A stretch of DNA of 64,000 nt from the NCBI GenBank assembly GCA_950022655.1, contig OX465584.1:42514723-42578722 (forward strand), read 5' to 3'. Of the stretch, positions 32,701 to 42,933 are shown piece after piece. Within the stretch, counting starts at the first letter, position 1. The number at the start of each line of letters is the position of its first letter. Source of the DNA: Alentia gelatinosa. Its lineage: Eukaryota; Annelida; Polychaeta; Phyllodocida; Polynoidae. A model generated the notes under the pieces. The model did not search any database and had not been told where the DNA came from. It was given only the letters and a program-made list of their open reading frames with translations. The position numbers and the translations under genes are program-made.

Positions 32701-34838
32701 GGAGTTGTTTTTCAGTTGAGACGATCTCAACTTGAGATCCGCTAAGATCAATCAGAGATCCTGAGACCGACTTTGAGATCAATGGCGGAAAGTGTTTTTC
32801 AGACGTTATCTCAAGTCTACACAGCCGATCTTAGGGGATCTCAACTCCAAGGATCTCAACTTGAGATCTCTAACCCTCAGTGTAGAGCTATCTCAAGTTC
32901 TATAGTGATCTTCCTGTGGTTTAAGTAAACCGGAGTCTCTAAATTGCCTATTGTCGCCCCAAACTGTTATGTCAAGTCCCTTGCGATACCTTTTGTGAAC
33001 CAATGTCAAATTGAGACTGATCTCAAATTGAGACCGATCTCAAGTTTAGACCGATCTCAAGTTGAAACTGACTTTGGGCATTTCAGTGGGTTCAGCACAA
33101 ACTAGCTGAGCGGTGCAGTGCCTTGTTTTTATGTTGCTTATCAATTGTCTCTCATGGTCATAATAACCACAATAAAACTATGAAATTTGGAATATACGTT
33201 TGCCAGGTTATCAATACACTTTGCTCTAAATATCTTTTAATTTTGATAAGTTTTAGCACCAGATAAAAAAGTTGAGACAATTATCAACTGGTCTCAAGTT
33301 GAGACTGAAGTTGAGATCCTTTCACTTGAGATCACTGAGATCATCTCAACTGAAAAACACCCAAAGCACCCCAAACGGTCTTATCTTAGTCTTAACTTGA
33401 GATCACTTCAAATGATCTCAACTGAAAAACACTTTCGATCTCAGCGGATCTCAAGTGGACATGATCTCAACTGAAAAACAGCCTCCTGGGTGGTGTTTTT
33501 CAGTCGAGAGGATCTCAACTTGAGATCCACTAAGATCAATCCAAGATCCTGAGACCAACTTTGAGATCAATGGCGGAAGGTGTTTTTCAGACGTTGTCTC
33601 AAGTCTACACAGCCGATCTTAGGGGATCTCAACTCCAAGGATCTCAAGTTGAGATCCCTAGCCCTCAGTGTAGAGCTATCTCAAGTTCTATAGTGATCTT
33701 CCTGTGGTTTAAGTAAACCAGAGCCTCTAAATTGCCTATTGTCGCCCCAAACTGTTATGTCAAGTCCCTTGCGATACCTTTTGTGAACCAATGTCAAGTT
33801 GAGACCGATCTCAAGTTGAGACCGATCTCAAAGTTGAGACCGATCTCAAGTTGAAACTGACTTTGAGCATTACAGTAGGTTCAGCACAAACTAGATGACT
33901 GGTGCAGTGCCTTGTTTTTATTTTGCTTATCAATTGTCTCTCATGGTCATAATAACCACAATAAAACGATGAAATTTGGAATATACGTTTGCCAGGTTAT
34001 CAATACACTTTGCTCTAAATATCTTTTAATTTTGATAAGTTTTAGCACTGGATAAAAAAGTTGAGACAAGTATCAACTGATCTCAAGTTGAGACTGAAGT
34101 TGAGATCCTTTCACTTGAGATCCCTGAGATCATCTCAACTGAAAAACACCCAAAGCACCCCAAACTGTCTCATCTTAGTCTTAACTTGAGATCACCTCAA
34201 ATGATCTCAACTGAAAAACACTTTCGATCTCAGCGGATCTCAAGTGGACATGATCTCAACTGAAAAACAGGCCCCAGGGGGGTGTTTTTCAGTTGAGACA
34301 ATCTCAACTTGTGATCCACTAAGATCGATCAAAGATCCTGAGACCGAATTTGAGATCAATGGCGGCAAGTGTTTTTCAGATGTTGTCTCAAGTCCAACCA
34401 GGGGATCTCAGCTGAAACGATCTCAACTTGAGATCCCTAGCCCTCTGTATAGAGTGATCTAAAGTTGAGACCGATCTCAAGTTGAGACCAACTTTAAGCA
34501 ATTGAGTAAATTCAGCACAAACTAGCTGAGTGGTGCAGTGCCTCCGTTTTTATGTTGCTTATCAATTGTGTCTCATGGTCATAATAGCCACAATAAAACT
34601 ATGAAATTTGGAATATAGGTTTGCCAGGTTACTAATACACTTGGCTCTAAATATCTTTAATTTTTTATATGTTTTGGCACCAGATGAGAAAGTTAAGACA
34701 AGTATCAACTGGTCTCAAGTTGAGACCGAAGCTGAGATCCTTTCACTTGAGATCCCCTAAGATCATCTCAACTGAAAAACACTTTGGCCCTCAAACGGTC
34801 TCAAGTTAAGATCGTCTCAACTGAAAAACACCCCCCTG
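32701..34838. mobile_element. Three head-to-tail copies of a TIR element rich in GATCTCAA motifs
   Basis: Units start at about 32701, 33490 and 34279; the shared GTTTTTCAG lies at 32707, 33495 and 34284, a spacing of 788-789 bp. Each begins near GGGTGTTTTTCAGTTGAGA and ends near its reverse complement TCTCAACTGAAAAACACC. Copy 3 shows the cleanest end, ACACCCCCCTGG. Copies 1 and 2 are about 95 percent identical; copy 3 lacks roughly 220 bp of the middle. Inside each unit, the near-palindrome GATCTCAACTTGAGATC and its halves recur many times, mostly near the ends, and ATCTCAACTGAAAAACAC occurs three times at each 3' side. There is no coding frame, so the element is non-autonomous. A CAGGGG-type end is common in hAT elements, but I see no 8-bp target duplication, so the superfamily is open. 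Confidence 0.85.
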
Positions 34839-35242
34839 GTGTTCAAAAGCTAGAATTAGAGTTATTTTCATCTCACGAAATGAGTTACAGACTGATTCCA
34901 TGGACGGAATATAGACGAAATGAAAATGTTCAGAACGGTGCCCCATAAAGGGCCAAATGTTAATTGAGTCGACAGGAGGTACTGTTGCATGGGGATAAAA
35001 GAGATTTGTCCACTAGGGGGTTCCCTCCAGGGGCAGTAAATCGCGATCTAAGCCTTTGGGGTTTATTCCAATGCTGTAATTAGGGAAAGGTATATCGTCT
35101 GTGAGACTACATCAAAGGCTGTGTCATGTTAGTGCTGAGACGATGTCGGTTGACTACCTGAGACTGTGCTGACTACCTAAGACAGTGTCTGCTGATCATT
35201 GTGGATTTTCTGGTGACTACCCAAGTACATGTTTGTGTCATA
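34839..35242. other. Spacer between transposons
   Basis: No gene. It contains a CTCF-like core, CCACTAGGGGGT, at 35010-35021 and a short imprecise repeat of GACTACCTGAGAC-type near 35150-35220. Confidence 0.4.
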
Positions 35243-35324
35243 TACTGGAGAACTCGACCCGAAACGAACTCAACCCGTAAAAAACCCATAACGAACTCGA
35301 CTCGTTAGAAGAACTCGACCCGTA
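35243..35324 (+). repeat. Dispersed GAACTCGACCCG repeat, copy 1
   Basis: TACTGGAGAACTCGACCCGA opens a stretch with four GAACTC(G/A)A(C/T)(C/T)CG motifs. The reverse complement of 52581-52651 starts and ends the same way. Unknown class. Confidence 0.6.
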
Positions 35325-35367
35325 ACAAATTCGGCTTGGTTTAAATCCTCCCAACTCGTGTATCTTA

Positions 35368-36439
35368 CACTGCACGAAAACCACTATTATACATATGTAT
35401 ACGCCATCGCGATAGCGCACGTATCGGCTGTATAGTGGCTTGTTTATATTTATATACGCCTGTTATGCGTTTCGGGCGTCTATGAGACAGTTTCCATATG
35501 TAGACGCGCGCGACTTGGCTGTCTTTCACGCCTGGCGTATCCAAGATAAAACATGCTCTGTGCGATATATATATGCCAGGCGTATATATGATACAAAAAA
35601 AAAAAAACCCGACACCCCACCACCCCACCACCCTACACTCATTCTACCCACAGTGAAGCCCTGGTACACGACTCCCGCCTCCCTGCAGTGTGTGTGGACG
35701 GATTAGCGGCCGCTCGGCGTGTGTGAGATGCCCCCACACCACCCCCCGTCACTCCCACCACCCCCCGTCACCCCCTGACTCCCCCCCACCACCCCACGCC
35801 ACCCCACGCCACCCCACGCCACCCCACGCCACCCCAAGCCAGCCTCAGTGAGAAGCCCCCGCTGCCCGCTGCCCACCGCCCACCGCCCGCCGCCAGCCGC
35901 GTTTGTACAGGTTGACTCAGTGGGATACCCTACCCTGCCCCCCACCGCCCCCCGATGCCCGCCGATGCCCGCCGCCCTTTCTTAGGGACTCCATCTCTAT
36001 AGTGTTAACTTGTTAAAGGCTTATATATGGGAATACCCAGAACAGTACAGAAGAGTGGTGTTTTCAGGGTAAAATCTATTAAAAAAACGTTTAAGAAAAC
36101 AGGGTTTATTATGTGTAATTAATCAATTTATATTTAATCGGGTTTTATAAAGGTTTTATAAAATAAATTGGTAATATAAGATTTGGATGATTAATGGAAG
36201 ATGAAATATGCTACCAGTAGTGTCCCCAAGTTGCAAAGATCGGAACTATTGGATGTTGGTGTATATACAACGGAATCAGGCGTATATATGACGTATATGA
36301 GACCGCACCATGGACATGTATATATACGCCACTAGATAAGGCGTCTATGAGACGGATTACAGGTCGAACTTCTAGACGCAAAATCCTACTGCTAGACGCA
36401 TTTCGCATACATATGTAAAGCGGGTAGTTTCGTGCAGTG
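35368..36439. mobile_element. CACTG-ended (CACTA/CMC-like) non-autonomous DNA transposon
   Basis: The left end CACTGCACGAAAACCACT and the right end, read inward on the opposite strand as CACTGCACGAAACTACCC, form terminal inverted repeats that both continue to TACATATGTAT. The element is flanked by TTA at 35365-35367 and 36440-36442, a 3-bp target duplication. CACTG ends, short TSDs and subterminal repeats (GGCGTATATATGA and GGCGTCTATGAGAC in both orientations near both ends) fit the CACTA/Mirage/Chapaev group. No transposase frame exists. The middle is occupied by a C-rich minisatellite. Confidence 0.8.
35595..35986 (+). repeat. A13 run and C-rich minisatellite inside the CACTG element
   Basis: A run of A at 35595-35607 precedes about 380 bases of C-rich sequence made of CCCCACCA-, CCCCGTCA- and GCCCACC-type motifs. 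The clearest part is ACCCCACGCC, four exact 10-bp copies plus one variant, at 35791-35840. Apparent ORFs here are low-complexity artefacts. Confidence 0.9.
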
Positions 36440-36442
36440 TTA

Positions 36443-37212
36443 TTACAACTGTGAATAAATACTATATTAAGTAGTAAGAGTATTATCTTAGCCTCAGATT
36501 CTCATTAAGCGCGCCAAACGTCCGCAGCGACATCTATAAAAACTTACTCGGGTCAGTCAAACCACGTGACCGTTCAGTTCGCGCATGCTCCCGTTAGAAG
36601 ACACCACGTTGAGAAATGTCTACCTACCTGCCCTACAAGTTTAGAAACATAAGACCGTCAACGATTTTCAGCTTTAATCATTATGAACTTTAGACTTACC
36701 AACGTATATCACTGTGTTAAATTCATATCATAATGTTATCCAAAACTCTATTTCTAGCCTTTGATCATAGTTTGTTGCAGTTCAATTGCAATATTATTGA
36801 TTACCACGTCTCACATCTTCAAAATAGATGGCTTACTGAAAGGTTGGATCAGAACTCCATTAAATCTCCTCGTCATAAATATTGTAAAATGTCATCTGCT
36901 TACAAGGCATAGATCAAAGCAAAAGGGATTAGCATTAAGCAATGTAAACGATCCTGTACAATTAAAGGCTGACGCAGATCTATGCGTGGGATGCGGCTCT
37001 CCGGTGGACAGGCACTCAGCCGGAAGACAAAATAATACTATTCTACACATCTAAGGTAATTACTGCAGCCAGATAAGAGTGGCGCGGCTAAAGAAGCGCG
37101 GGTGCTCGGCTTTGGGGCCATCTACCTTTGTACGCCAGAGCAGCAATATTAAGAAACAACGGACACTGTGTGCCAGTAGTAACAGATGTATTCAATTTCA
37201 TTGACTAGTCTT
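36443..37212. other. Intergenic stretch
   Basis: Moderately GC-rich at 36490-36600, with a CACGTG E-box at 36563. A 97-codon plus ORF (36761-37054) is unrecognised. No firm feature. Confidence 0.4.
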
Positions 37213-37250
37213 ACACGAGGTGTCCCTTATTAAGTGGGGTTCTACTGTAT
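37213..37250 (+). mobile_element. 3' terminus of a pogo/Tigger-like MITE (truncated copy)
   Basis: GGTGTCCCTTATTAAGTGGG leading into GTTCTACTGTA is the reverse complement of the 5' terminus of the complete element next to it (TACAGTAAAACCCCGCTTAA and on). Only the end survives. Confidence 0.7.
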
Positions 37251-37273
37251 ATGGTTTACTCAGATTCAGTATA

Positions 37274-37433
37274 CAGTAAAACCCCGCTTAAGGGGACACC
37301 ATCTGTTCCGAGCAAAGTGCCCCCTAAGTGGGGTGTCACCTTATTTATGCGAGGTTAAAAAAACTGAATAAGAATTGTCCCCTTAAGCAGAGTGACCCCT
37401 TAAGCAGGATGTCCTGAAAGCAGGGTATTACTG
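37274..37433 (+). mobile_element. 160-bp pogo/Tigger-like MITE
   Basis: Starts CAGTAAAACCCCGCTTAAGG and ends CAGGGTATTACTG, between TA dinucleotides (37272-37273 and 37434-37435). CAGTAAAACC ends and a TA target are typical of the pogo/Tigger branch of Tc1/mariner. Internal CCCCTTAAG(C/T) motifs repeat several times. There is no coding frame, so it would have been mobilised in trans. Confidence 0.75.
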
Positions 37434-37620
37434 TACCTCACCCACCGTTTGTGGCATATTCGGAAATGGATACGAATCAAAATTCGTGCATTGTTGCCGT
37501 TGAAAGGCTGAGCAGATATTGGTGTCGTATATCAGAGTGTGACACTAAATTCCCGCATCGTAACCGTGTTGGAAAGTTGAAAGTGTCGGGAACTCAGTGG
37601 GTCGGGGCCTCAAATAAGAT

Positions 37621-37661
37621 TTGCCTAAATAGAAGCACTTAAAGTAGTGTGTCTATAATTA
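37621..37661 (+). repeat. 41-bp direct repeat, left copy
   Basis: From TTGCCTAAATAGAAGCACTT to TGTCTATAATTA; matches 39650-39690 with two substitutions. It bounds the decayed recombinase retroelement fragment. Confidence 0.85.
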
Positions 37662-39649
37662 ACTCACGCGACACTGAAATTGGAGACAAGATTTATTAGC
37701 CCTGAGGCAAAAACTCCAAAGGGAGTTGGTGAGTAGATTGATACATGATATCAAAGTCAGGAGTTGGCCAATTTGGCGGCGAGTGCTGACGAGACCTCGA
37801 GGGACGAGGGGTCAAGATAAGCACTGACGCCTGACTTTGACTTCCAGGTGCCATGGCGCATTATGGACTGGAGGTCCACACCTGGAGAGTTAGCAGCATC
37901 CTGTGCGGCTCCCCGGCAGAGGCTGTGGATGGAGGACTGACTCGAGGCTGGGACGCCAGCCTTTTCCAGGGCGAGCCGGATAAAAGCCGTCAGCTGGCAC
38001 GAGGCCAGCGGCACTCCTGACGGGGTCAGGAAGGCTGGAGCCCAGGGAGGGGCTAATCTCAACTCCCTGTAACGGCTCCAGGCCTGCACCGGGCAGAGGT
38101 CAGAGCCTGAGGGAGCCACGAAAAGGGAGGTCGAATGTGCTGCGTCCTGGATAGTCTTGGAGGAGTTGATGCCCACCCTCAGCCCCCCCCCCTCTCCTGC
38201 TGGATGTCTCTGCACAGGAGGGTGTGGGGGCCAGGCCCGAGGGCGGAGGGGGAAATAAGGTTGGAGCCTCGGAGCATGGAGGCGTATCCCATCAGGATAG
38301 CGGCCTTGAGGACCATGCCGTGGGACACTGCCTGGTCTGCCGTACGAGCCAGGAGGGCCAGGAGGTGCGCCGAGAGAGGGGGGGGGGCGGCGCTGGAACG
38401 TGAAGGGTGAGCCGTGTCGCACCCTGGAGGACTTGCTTAGCCAGGTGATGTTGAAACGCGGAGGGGTCGCCCCCGTGGGAGACGATCCAGGCCCTCACGC
38501 CGGAGATGTAGTTGAGGCGCCAGGTCGGGGCCACCAGTGAGCTGGCCAGATACTGTCCGTAGAGGGCTGTTGAATATCAAGCACAAAGTCTCTGCCTGCC
38601 AGGACGAGCCAAATCTCTCATGCAAGTGCTGCCAGTACAGGGTCTCTGGTCCTGCCTGTGGCGAGAGCATCACTCCCCCGGAGGAGATCGAGGCCGATGA
38701 TTATCCGCGAGCCCAGTGGAAGCCCGGGGGTGAAAGTGGCGCAGGCTACCAGGATAGCACAAGCCTGAAGGTGGACTAGAGCAGAGACGAGGACTTCATG
38801 TCCGGGGTGGTAGAGTGAGTGTCATACTCTGTAGTGGAGGAGACTGCCAGGCACCCTTTTGCGTGAACAACCCAGAGGTAGGCATCTGGTCTGTGCGGCA
38901 CCACTACCACGAGGCCATTATATTGAGCAGCGTAGGCGGCATACCAGGCCAGGTCTGCCTTGACCTCTTTTGATAGTCCTATTAGGCTATTTCGCCATAC
39001 TTTTCGGAGTGCCACCAGGAGACTGTTGGTGAATTTCCGGGTCGGCAGAATACAGCTAGAGACGTGTACCAATTTCCCAACTAGAGACTGGAGCTGAGAT
39101 TTGGAAATGGCCGTCTTGCGAGACCATGTCAAAGCCAGGGTCTCCACCTCCTTAAGTTTCGTGGGGATAGTCACCTGTCCCGCCGCATTGTCTATGGTGT
39201 ATCCTATCCACTCCAGTTTCTGGGTAGGCGGGGTGCACTTGTCCGGAGAAAGAGTGAGACCAAGCCTATCCGCGAGAGCCTTGAAGTCGCGGTAGGCTGC
39301 CCTGGCCTCGAGGTCCGTAGCGGCCACCCCAAAGAAATCGTCCAGGTAGACTAATGTCTTGTGGCCTAGGCTTGCCATGAGATAGGCCACTGCCTGAGTG
39401 GTCCTCTGGCATGCCGCCGCCTCGCGCCGCGCAGAGGTCCAGGTAAACTCGGGCCCCATCCGTGATGGCGTAAAGGGGGTAGCAGAGGGGGTTGGCCCGG
39501 AGCTGGCGGTAGGCCCGGGCAAGGTCGGCTTTCCACATGTCGGCCCGGGGGCCTAGCGGCTCCAGGAGGGTGATGGCATCCCTGATACCCGGGAGTGTGA
39601 AGACGAATTTAGCGCCCTCAAAGTTTCCGGGTAACACTCTGGCATTGAG
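37662..39649 (-). pseudogene. Decayed DIRS/Ngaro-like pol: RT, RNase H and tyrosine recombinase
   Basis: Minus strand. The reverse transcriptase begins abruptly at the right (NARVLPGNFEGAKFVFTLPG), continues DMWKADLARAYRQL, shifts frame near 39430, then reads CQRTTQAVAYLM and the catalytic LVYLDDFFG, with a thumb-like QLQSLVGKLVHVSS. RNase H is poorly preserved near 38900-38650. The recombinase follows in mixed frames: YISGVRAWIVSHGGDPSAFQ near 38500, AAILMGYASMLRGSNL with the first catalytic Arg near 38270, then IHSLCRGAA, HGTWKSK and the Tyr in VSAYL within 37757-38100. Gag, the 5' part of pol and all terminal repeats are absent. At least three frameshifts make it inactive. It belongs to a different lineage from the 26-31 kb element, judging by the RT and recombinase motifs. 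Confidence 0.8.
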
Positions 39650-39690
39650 TTGCCTAAAGAGAAGCACTTAAAGTACTGTGTCTATAATTA
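39650..39690 (+). repeat. 41-bp direct repeat, right copy
   Basis: TTGCCTAAAGAGAAGCACTT to TGTCTATAATTA, 39 of 41 identical to 37621-37661. It lies exactly where the recognisable pol sequence starts. Confidence 0.85.
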
Positions 39691-40997
39691 GAATGATGAA
39701 TATATCATAGGAAATTTGAACAGGTATGTTTCAACAGGTCTAAGTCATACGGGAATTCTGAGGAATAGCTACCAACTAGACGTTGACTATTTTGTAAACT
39801 GAATATCTGCATCCTTTTAAAAGAATATATACCCGTCCATCATTAGAGGCAATCTGAAATGCATCCATGCATAGAAGACACATTGGTCATCATTGGTTAT
39901 AAACTATGATAGACTGATACCGCAACTGAAGGAAAGACAGGGTCACATCTATAAATAAATGGGGCAGTTTCCCCTGAATTAGTTTAAACTTTGTAACAAA
40001 ATCTGTGTACTTACATCCATTCTTGTTATTACAGCCTTGGGTTTCTCTTTCTATTCATCCCATATCCTCCAGACATTATTATGAGTTTATCTGTTCTAAT
40101 ATTAAACCATTGGTCATGCGGCAGAGTGCAGAACATCGTATACATAGCTTATTATTCCTCTGATCGAAGGCTGTGTTGCGATGCAACATTTTCTTTCTCT
40201 TCCTTATTTAATTAATTGAAAGGGACCCCATGATAAAAACATATCCGGGTGTCGAGAGAAGTCAAAATTGATTGCTAATTAGGGAAAGGCAATAACCACT
40301 GTCTTGAAAAGACTCATAATTCTACTGTCTTACATTTGGGAATCAGCAAGAGCCTCGTCCCTGTCGATTAGTATGATGTGATGAAACATAATCAAAGGTT
40401 TACTGCCATTTTAGACATTACGCCCATCTAGTAGTGAATCTGTAAGAGAGAGACGCGTCTATCGGGGATGACACTTATCACTATACTGATATAATATGGA
40501 ACAATTTGGCCTTAAAGACGAACAACACTTTGTGAGAAAAATGGGCTTGGATTGGTACGTTTTGCATTCCCTGATGTGGCCGCCACTGGGGCAGGGGCAG
40601 CCTTGTTAGGCTGAGCAGCCTCAATCTCATACATCCACTCTGCAGGTGGCAGCTGTCATTCCGGAAGGACAGACAATGAGCAGTCGTCATGGGTTACATT
40701 CTGGGGACCTCAACAGGATTGCAAATGGACATGGCCACACAAGTCCACCTCAATGATGGTCGCTTAAAGTATGTGATCCACCAAATCTGCTTCTGCATGC
40801 CCTAAACCCATGTTGTCCGGCTACGCATTTAACTCCCAGGCAGACACTTCATGGGTTCAACTTCTTTGATGCCGCACTTACTGCAGTCCCACTACACCAG
40901 GCAAGACATCCTACTGCTCCGGCCCATGCTCCTTGAGGTCTCTATCCCCCGCCCAGACCTGGCAGACTTGTCTCAAGTCTCCAGGGCCTTCAATCAC
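39691..40997. other. Intergenic stretch
   Basis: AT-rich to about 40500, then more balanced. Short ORFs (69 codons at 40481-40690 minus, 92 at 40851-41129 plus) have no recognisable content. Confidence 0.4.
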
Positions 40998-41074
40998 TTG
41001 CACCTAGACACCCCTCACCTGCATCTCGATGCACCTGGCCTGCACCTCGACGCCCTCACCTGTGCCTCAATGCA
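40998..41074 (+). repeat. Short 21-bp tandem repeat, about four copies
   Basis: CTGCACCTCGACGCCCTCAC-type units (also TTGCACCTAGACACC and CTGCATCTCGATGCACC) repeat with a 20-21 bp period. They give a His/Leu/Asp-rich reading in one frame, without evidence of coding. Confidence 0.65.
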
Positions 41075-42837
41075 CTTTGTTTTCACCAAGTCATTCCACG
41101 ACGTCTACTTCCCTCCTCTCAAGAGTTGACTCCTGTTCATGGACACTTAGTGGCATTCTTCATCTACAACACAAGTCCTGGGTCTCCCTTCACGGGCGCC
41201 TTCGCTCCATGTTCCCCTGTGACATTTTCGATCTACTTCACACACCCCCTCGCCGGATTCCTCTTTCTCCAGGACGTGAGTATCTTACAGGGCGCCGCCC
41301 CTGGGCAGTCACCAGACTGCTTGCTCCATACCTGAACCCTGTCCCAAGCTTCACATTGGCCGCTCTATGTTCCGACGTTGTTTTTATGACTTCTCATCTT
41401 TCTTCCTGGGGACATCTATTCTTCACGCCTCTCTACTTCAGCCTCCTCATGTCACTCAGTGCCTAGGTCTACTCACCAAATAGATTTGATGGAACTTTTC
41501 AAGTTTGGCTCCTTTTTCTGTCTTTTCTATTTACAAATGTTTAGGATTGTTAAAAATGACATTCACTTTTCCTGTGAAATAAATCTGGTCAATTTTCCAG
41601 CCCTCCAGTCTGTGACACGTGTCAATCCAGAGGACTTTCATACATGTAATGTGTCCAGTCTGGTCGAAAGGGTTTTGAAAAAGGGTGTACCCTTGCATAC
41701 GACTTTAATACTTATGAATTCTACATGAGATTCGGTTTCTCCTGAAGGCTTTCAAATAGAAAGACCCAATGCTCGTATACTCACGAATCCTCTGGTTAGG
41801 CCTTGCTTACTTCCATTACATGCTTTGCAAGGTTGCGTGCTTACATTTTCCTCTTTCATCCAAAAAGGGAGACACATCCACATACACCCCCTTTTGCACG
41901 ACTAATCTCTTCACGTCAGAAAGATGAATTAAGAGAATACTGTATTGCTCCAGGGAATACGAAGGTTGAACTAGTCGGGGATGCCGAAAATGGCAGGGAA
42001 AAAGATCGATGAATAATCTCAGAATAAAAACCTGCATCTTCAATCATATATTTCAAGAAACTGGTAAAATCATTAGGCTATGCATTAATGTATTTGTCAT
42101 CCTACAGTAATGGCGCCTAAAGTAACATCACAGAGGAAACTCCGTGAGCCTGACAGGAGTATCGGTGAGGATATCATCCATGTTTACACGGAGTGGAAAT
42201 ATCATCCACAGAATAGAAAGGCATCGATTTCTGAAGCTTGCAACTGGATCTCAAAGCCGGAGCACACGAAAAGGAGGAGAGAACGGGAGGTACATAAAAT
42301 ACACATGTGATGATTTGCAATACGTCTTCATCAAGGAATACTCTACAATAACATCTTCAACATATATGTATTTTCTATGCTGATGCAAAGGTCAGTGTGA
42401 TTTTGTTGCGGTCATACTACATGCACGAGCGAAAGAGCACACTTCTCGCCACTCAGTACAGTATGTAGCTTTCTTGATAGATCTGACGCAACCTGAACAT
42501 TTCAAATGTCTCATCTCCTCATTAGAATAATATGGATACATTTTTATGTTGTTCCCATTGGCTACAAAGATCCTGTAGAAACACTCACTTTTGGAGACAA
42601 CTATATATGGTATACTTATGTTTCCCAAATGTCGTCGCCGTCCTGCGGAATGGCAGTGCCGTGCAACATAAGGTTGACGAGGCTTGCCCTGTGCACGAAG
42701 AATATGATCACTATCGCGTGATTTACATTCTACAGATGCACTAGCCTCCCCACCAGTGGATCTCGTTGGATCACTTCTATCTTAATAGGGCTTCTAGACT
42801 AGAAATAGGAAACAACTCCACCACCGTAACCTTTGAC
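41075..42837. other. Intergenic stretch, C-rich at 41080-41460
   Basis: A 145-codon plus ORF (41029-41466) overlaps two other open frames in a C-rich segment. Its composition is low-complexity Ser/Pro/Leu, so I do not call it a gene. The rest is AT-rich with small ORFs only. Confidence 0.4.
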
Positions 42838-42933
42838 CATGACGTATACATTAAAAGGAACTATGCAAATTTTGTCATATAGGAACATGACGTCTACATT
42901 AAAATGAACTATGCAGACTTTGTCATATGGGAT
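42838..42933 (+). repeat. 48-bp tandem duplication
   Basis: CATGACGTATACATTAAAAG and following sequence is repeated with a 48-bp period at 42886 (CATGACGTCTACATTAAAAT). Six or seven substitutions separate the copies. Confidence 0.85.

Noticed and set aside
32701..34838. hAT superfamily assignment for the tandem TIR elements
   Set aside because: The CAGGGG-like end is suggestive, but no 8-bp target duplication could be matched at the outer flanks, so I leave the superfamily open.
35440..35945. ORFs of 80-88 codons on both strands
   Set aside because: They come from the C-rich minisatellite inside the CACTG element; composition alone keeps the frames open.
36761..37054. Possible RT-like segment in a neighbouring frame (LAFDHSLL)
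   Set aside because: Only a few residues resemble the LINE KAFD..HSLL motif, and no other RT motif follows.
41029..41466. 145-codon plus-strand ORF
   Set aside because: Overlaps other open frames in C-rich DNA, has low-complexity Ser/Pro/Leu composition, and shows no domain or splice signal.
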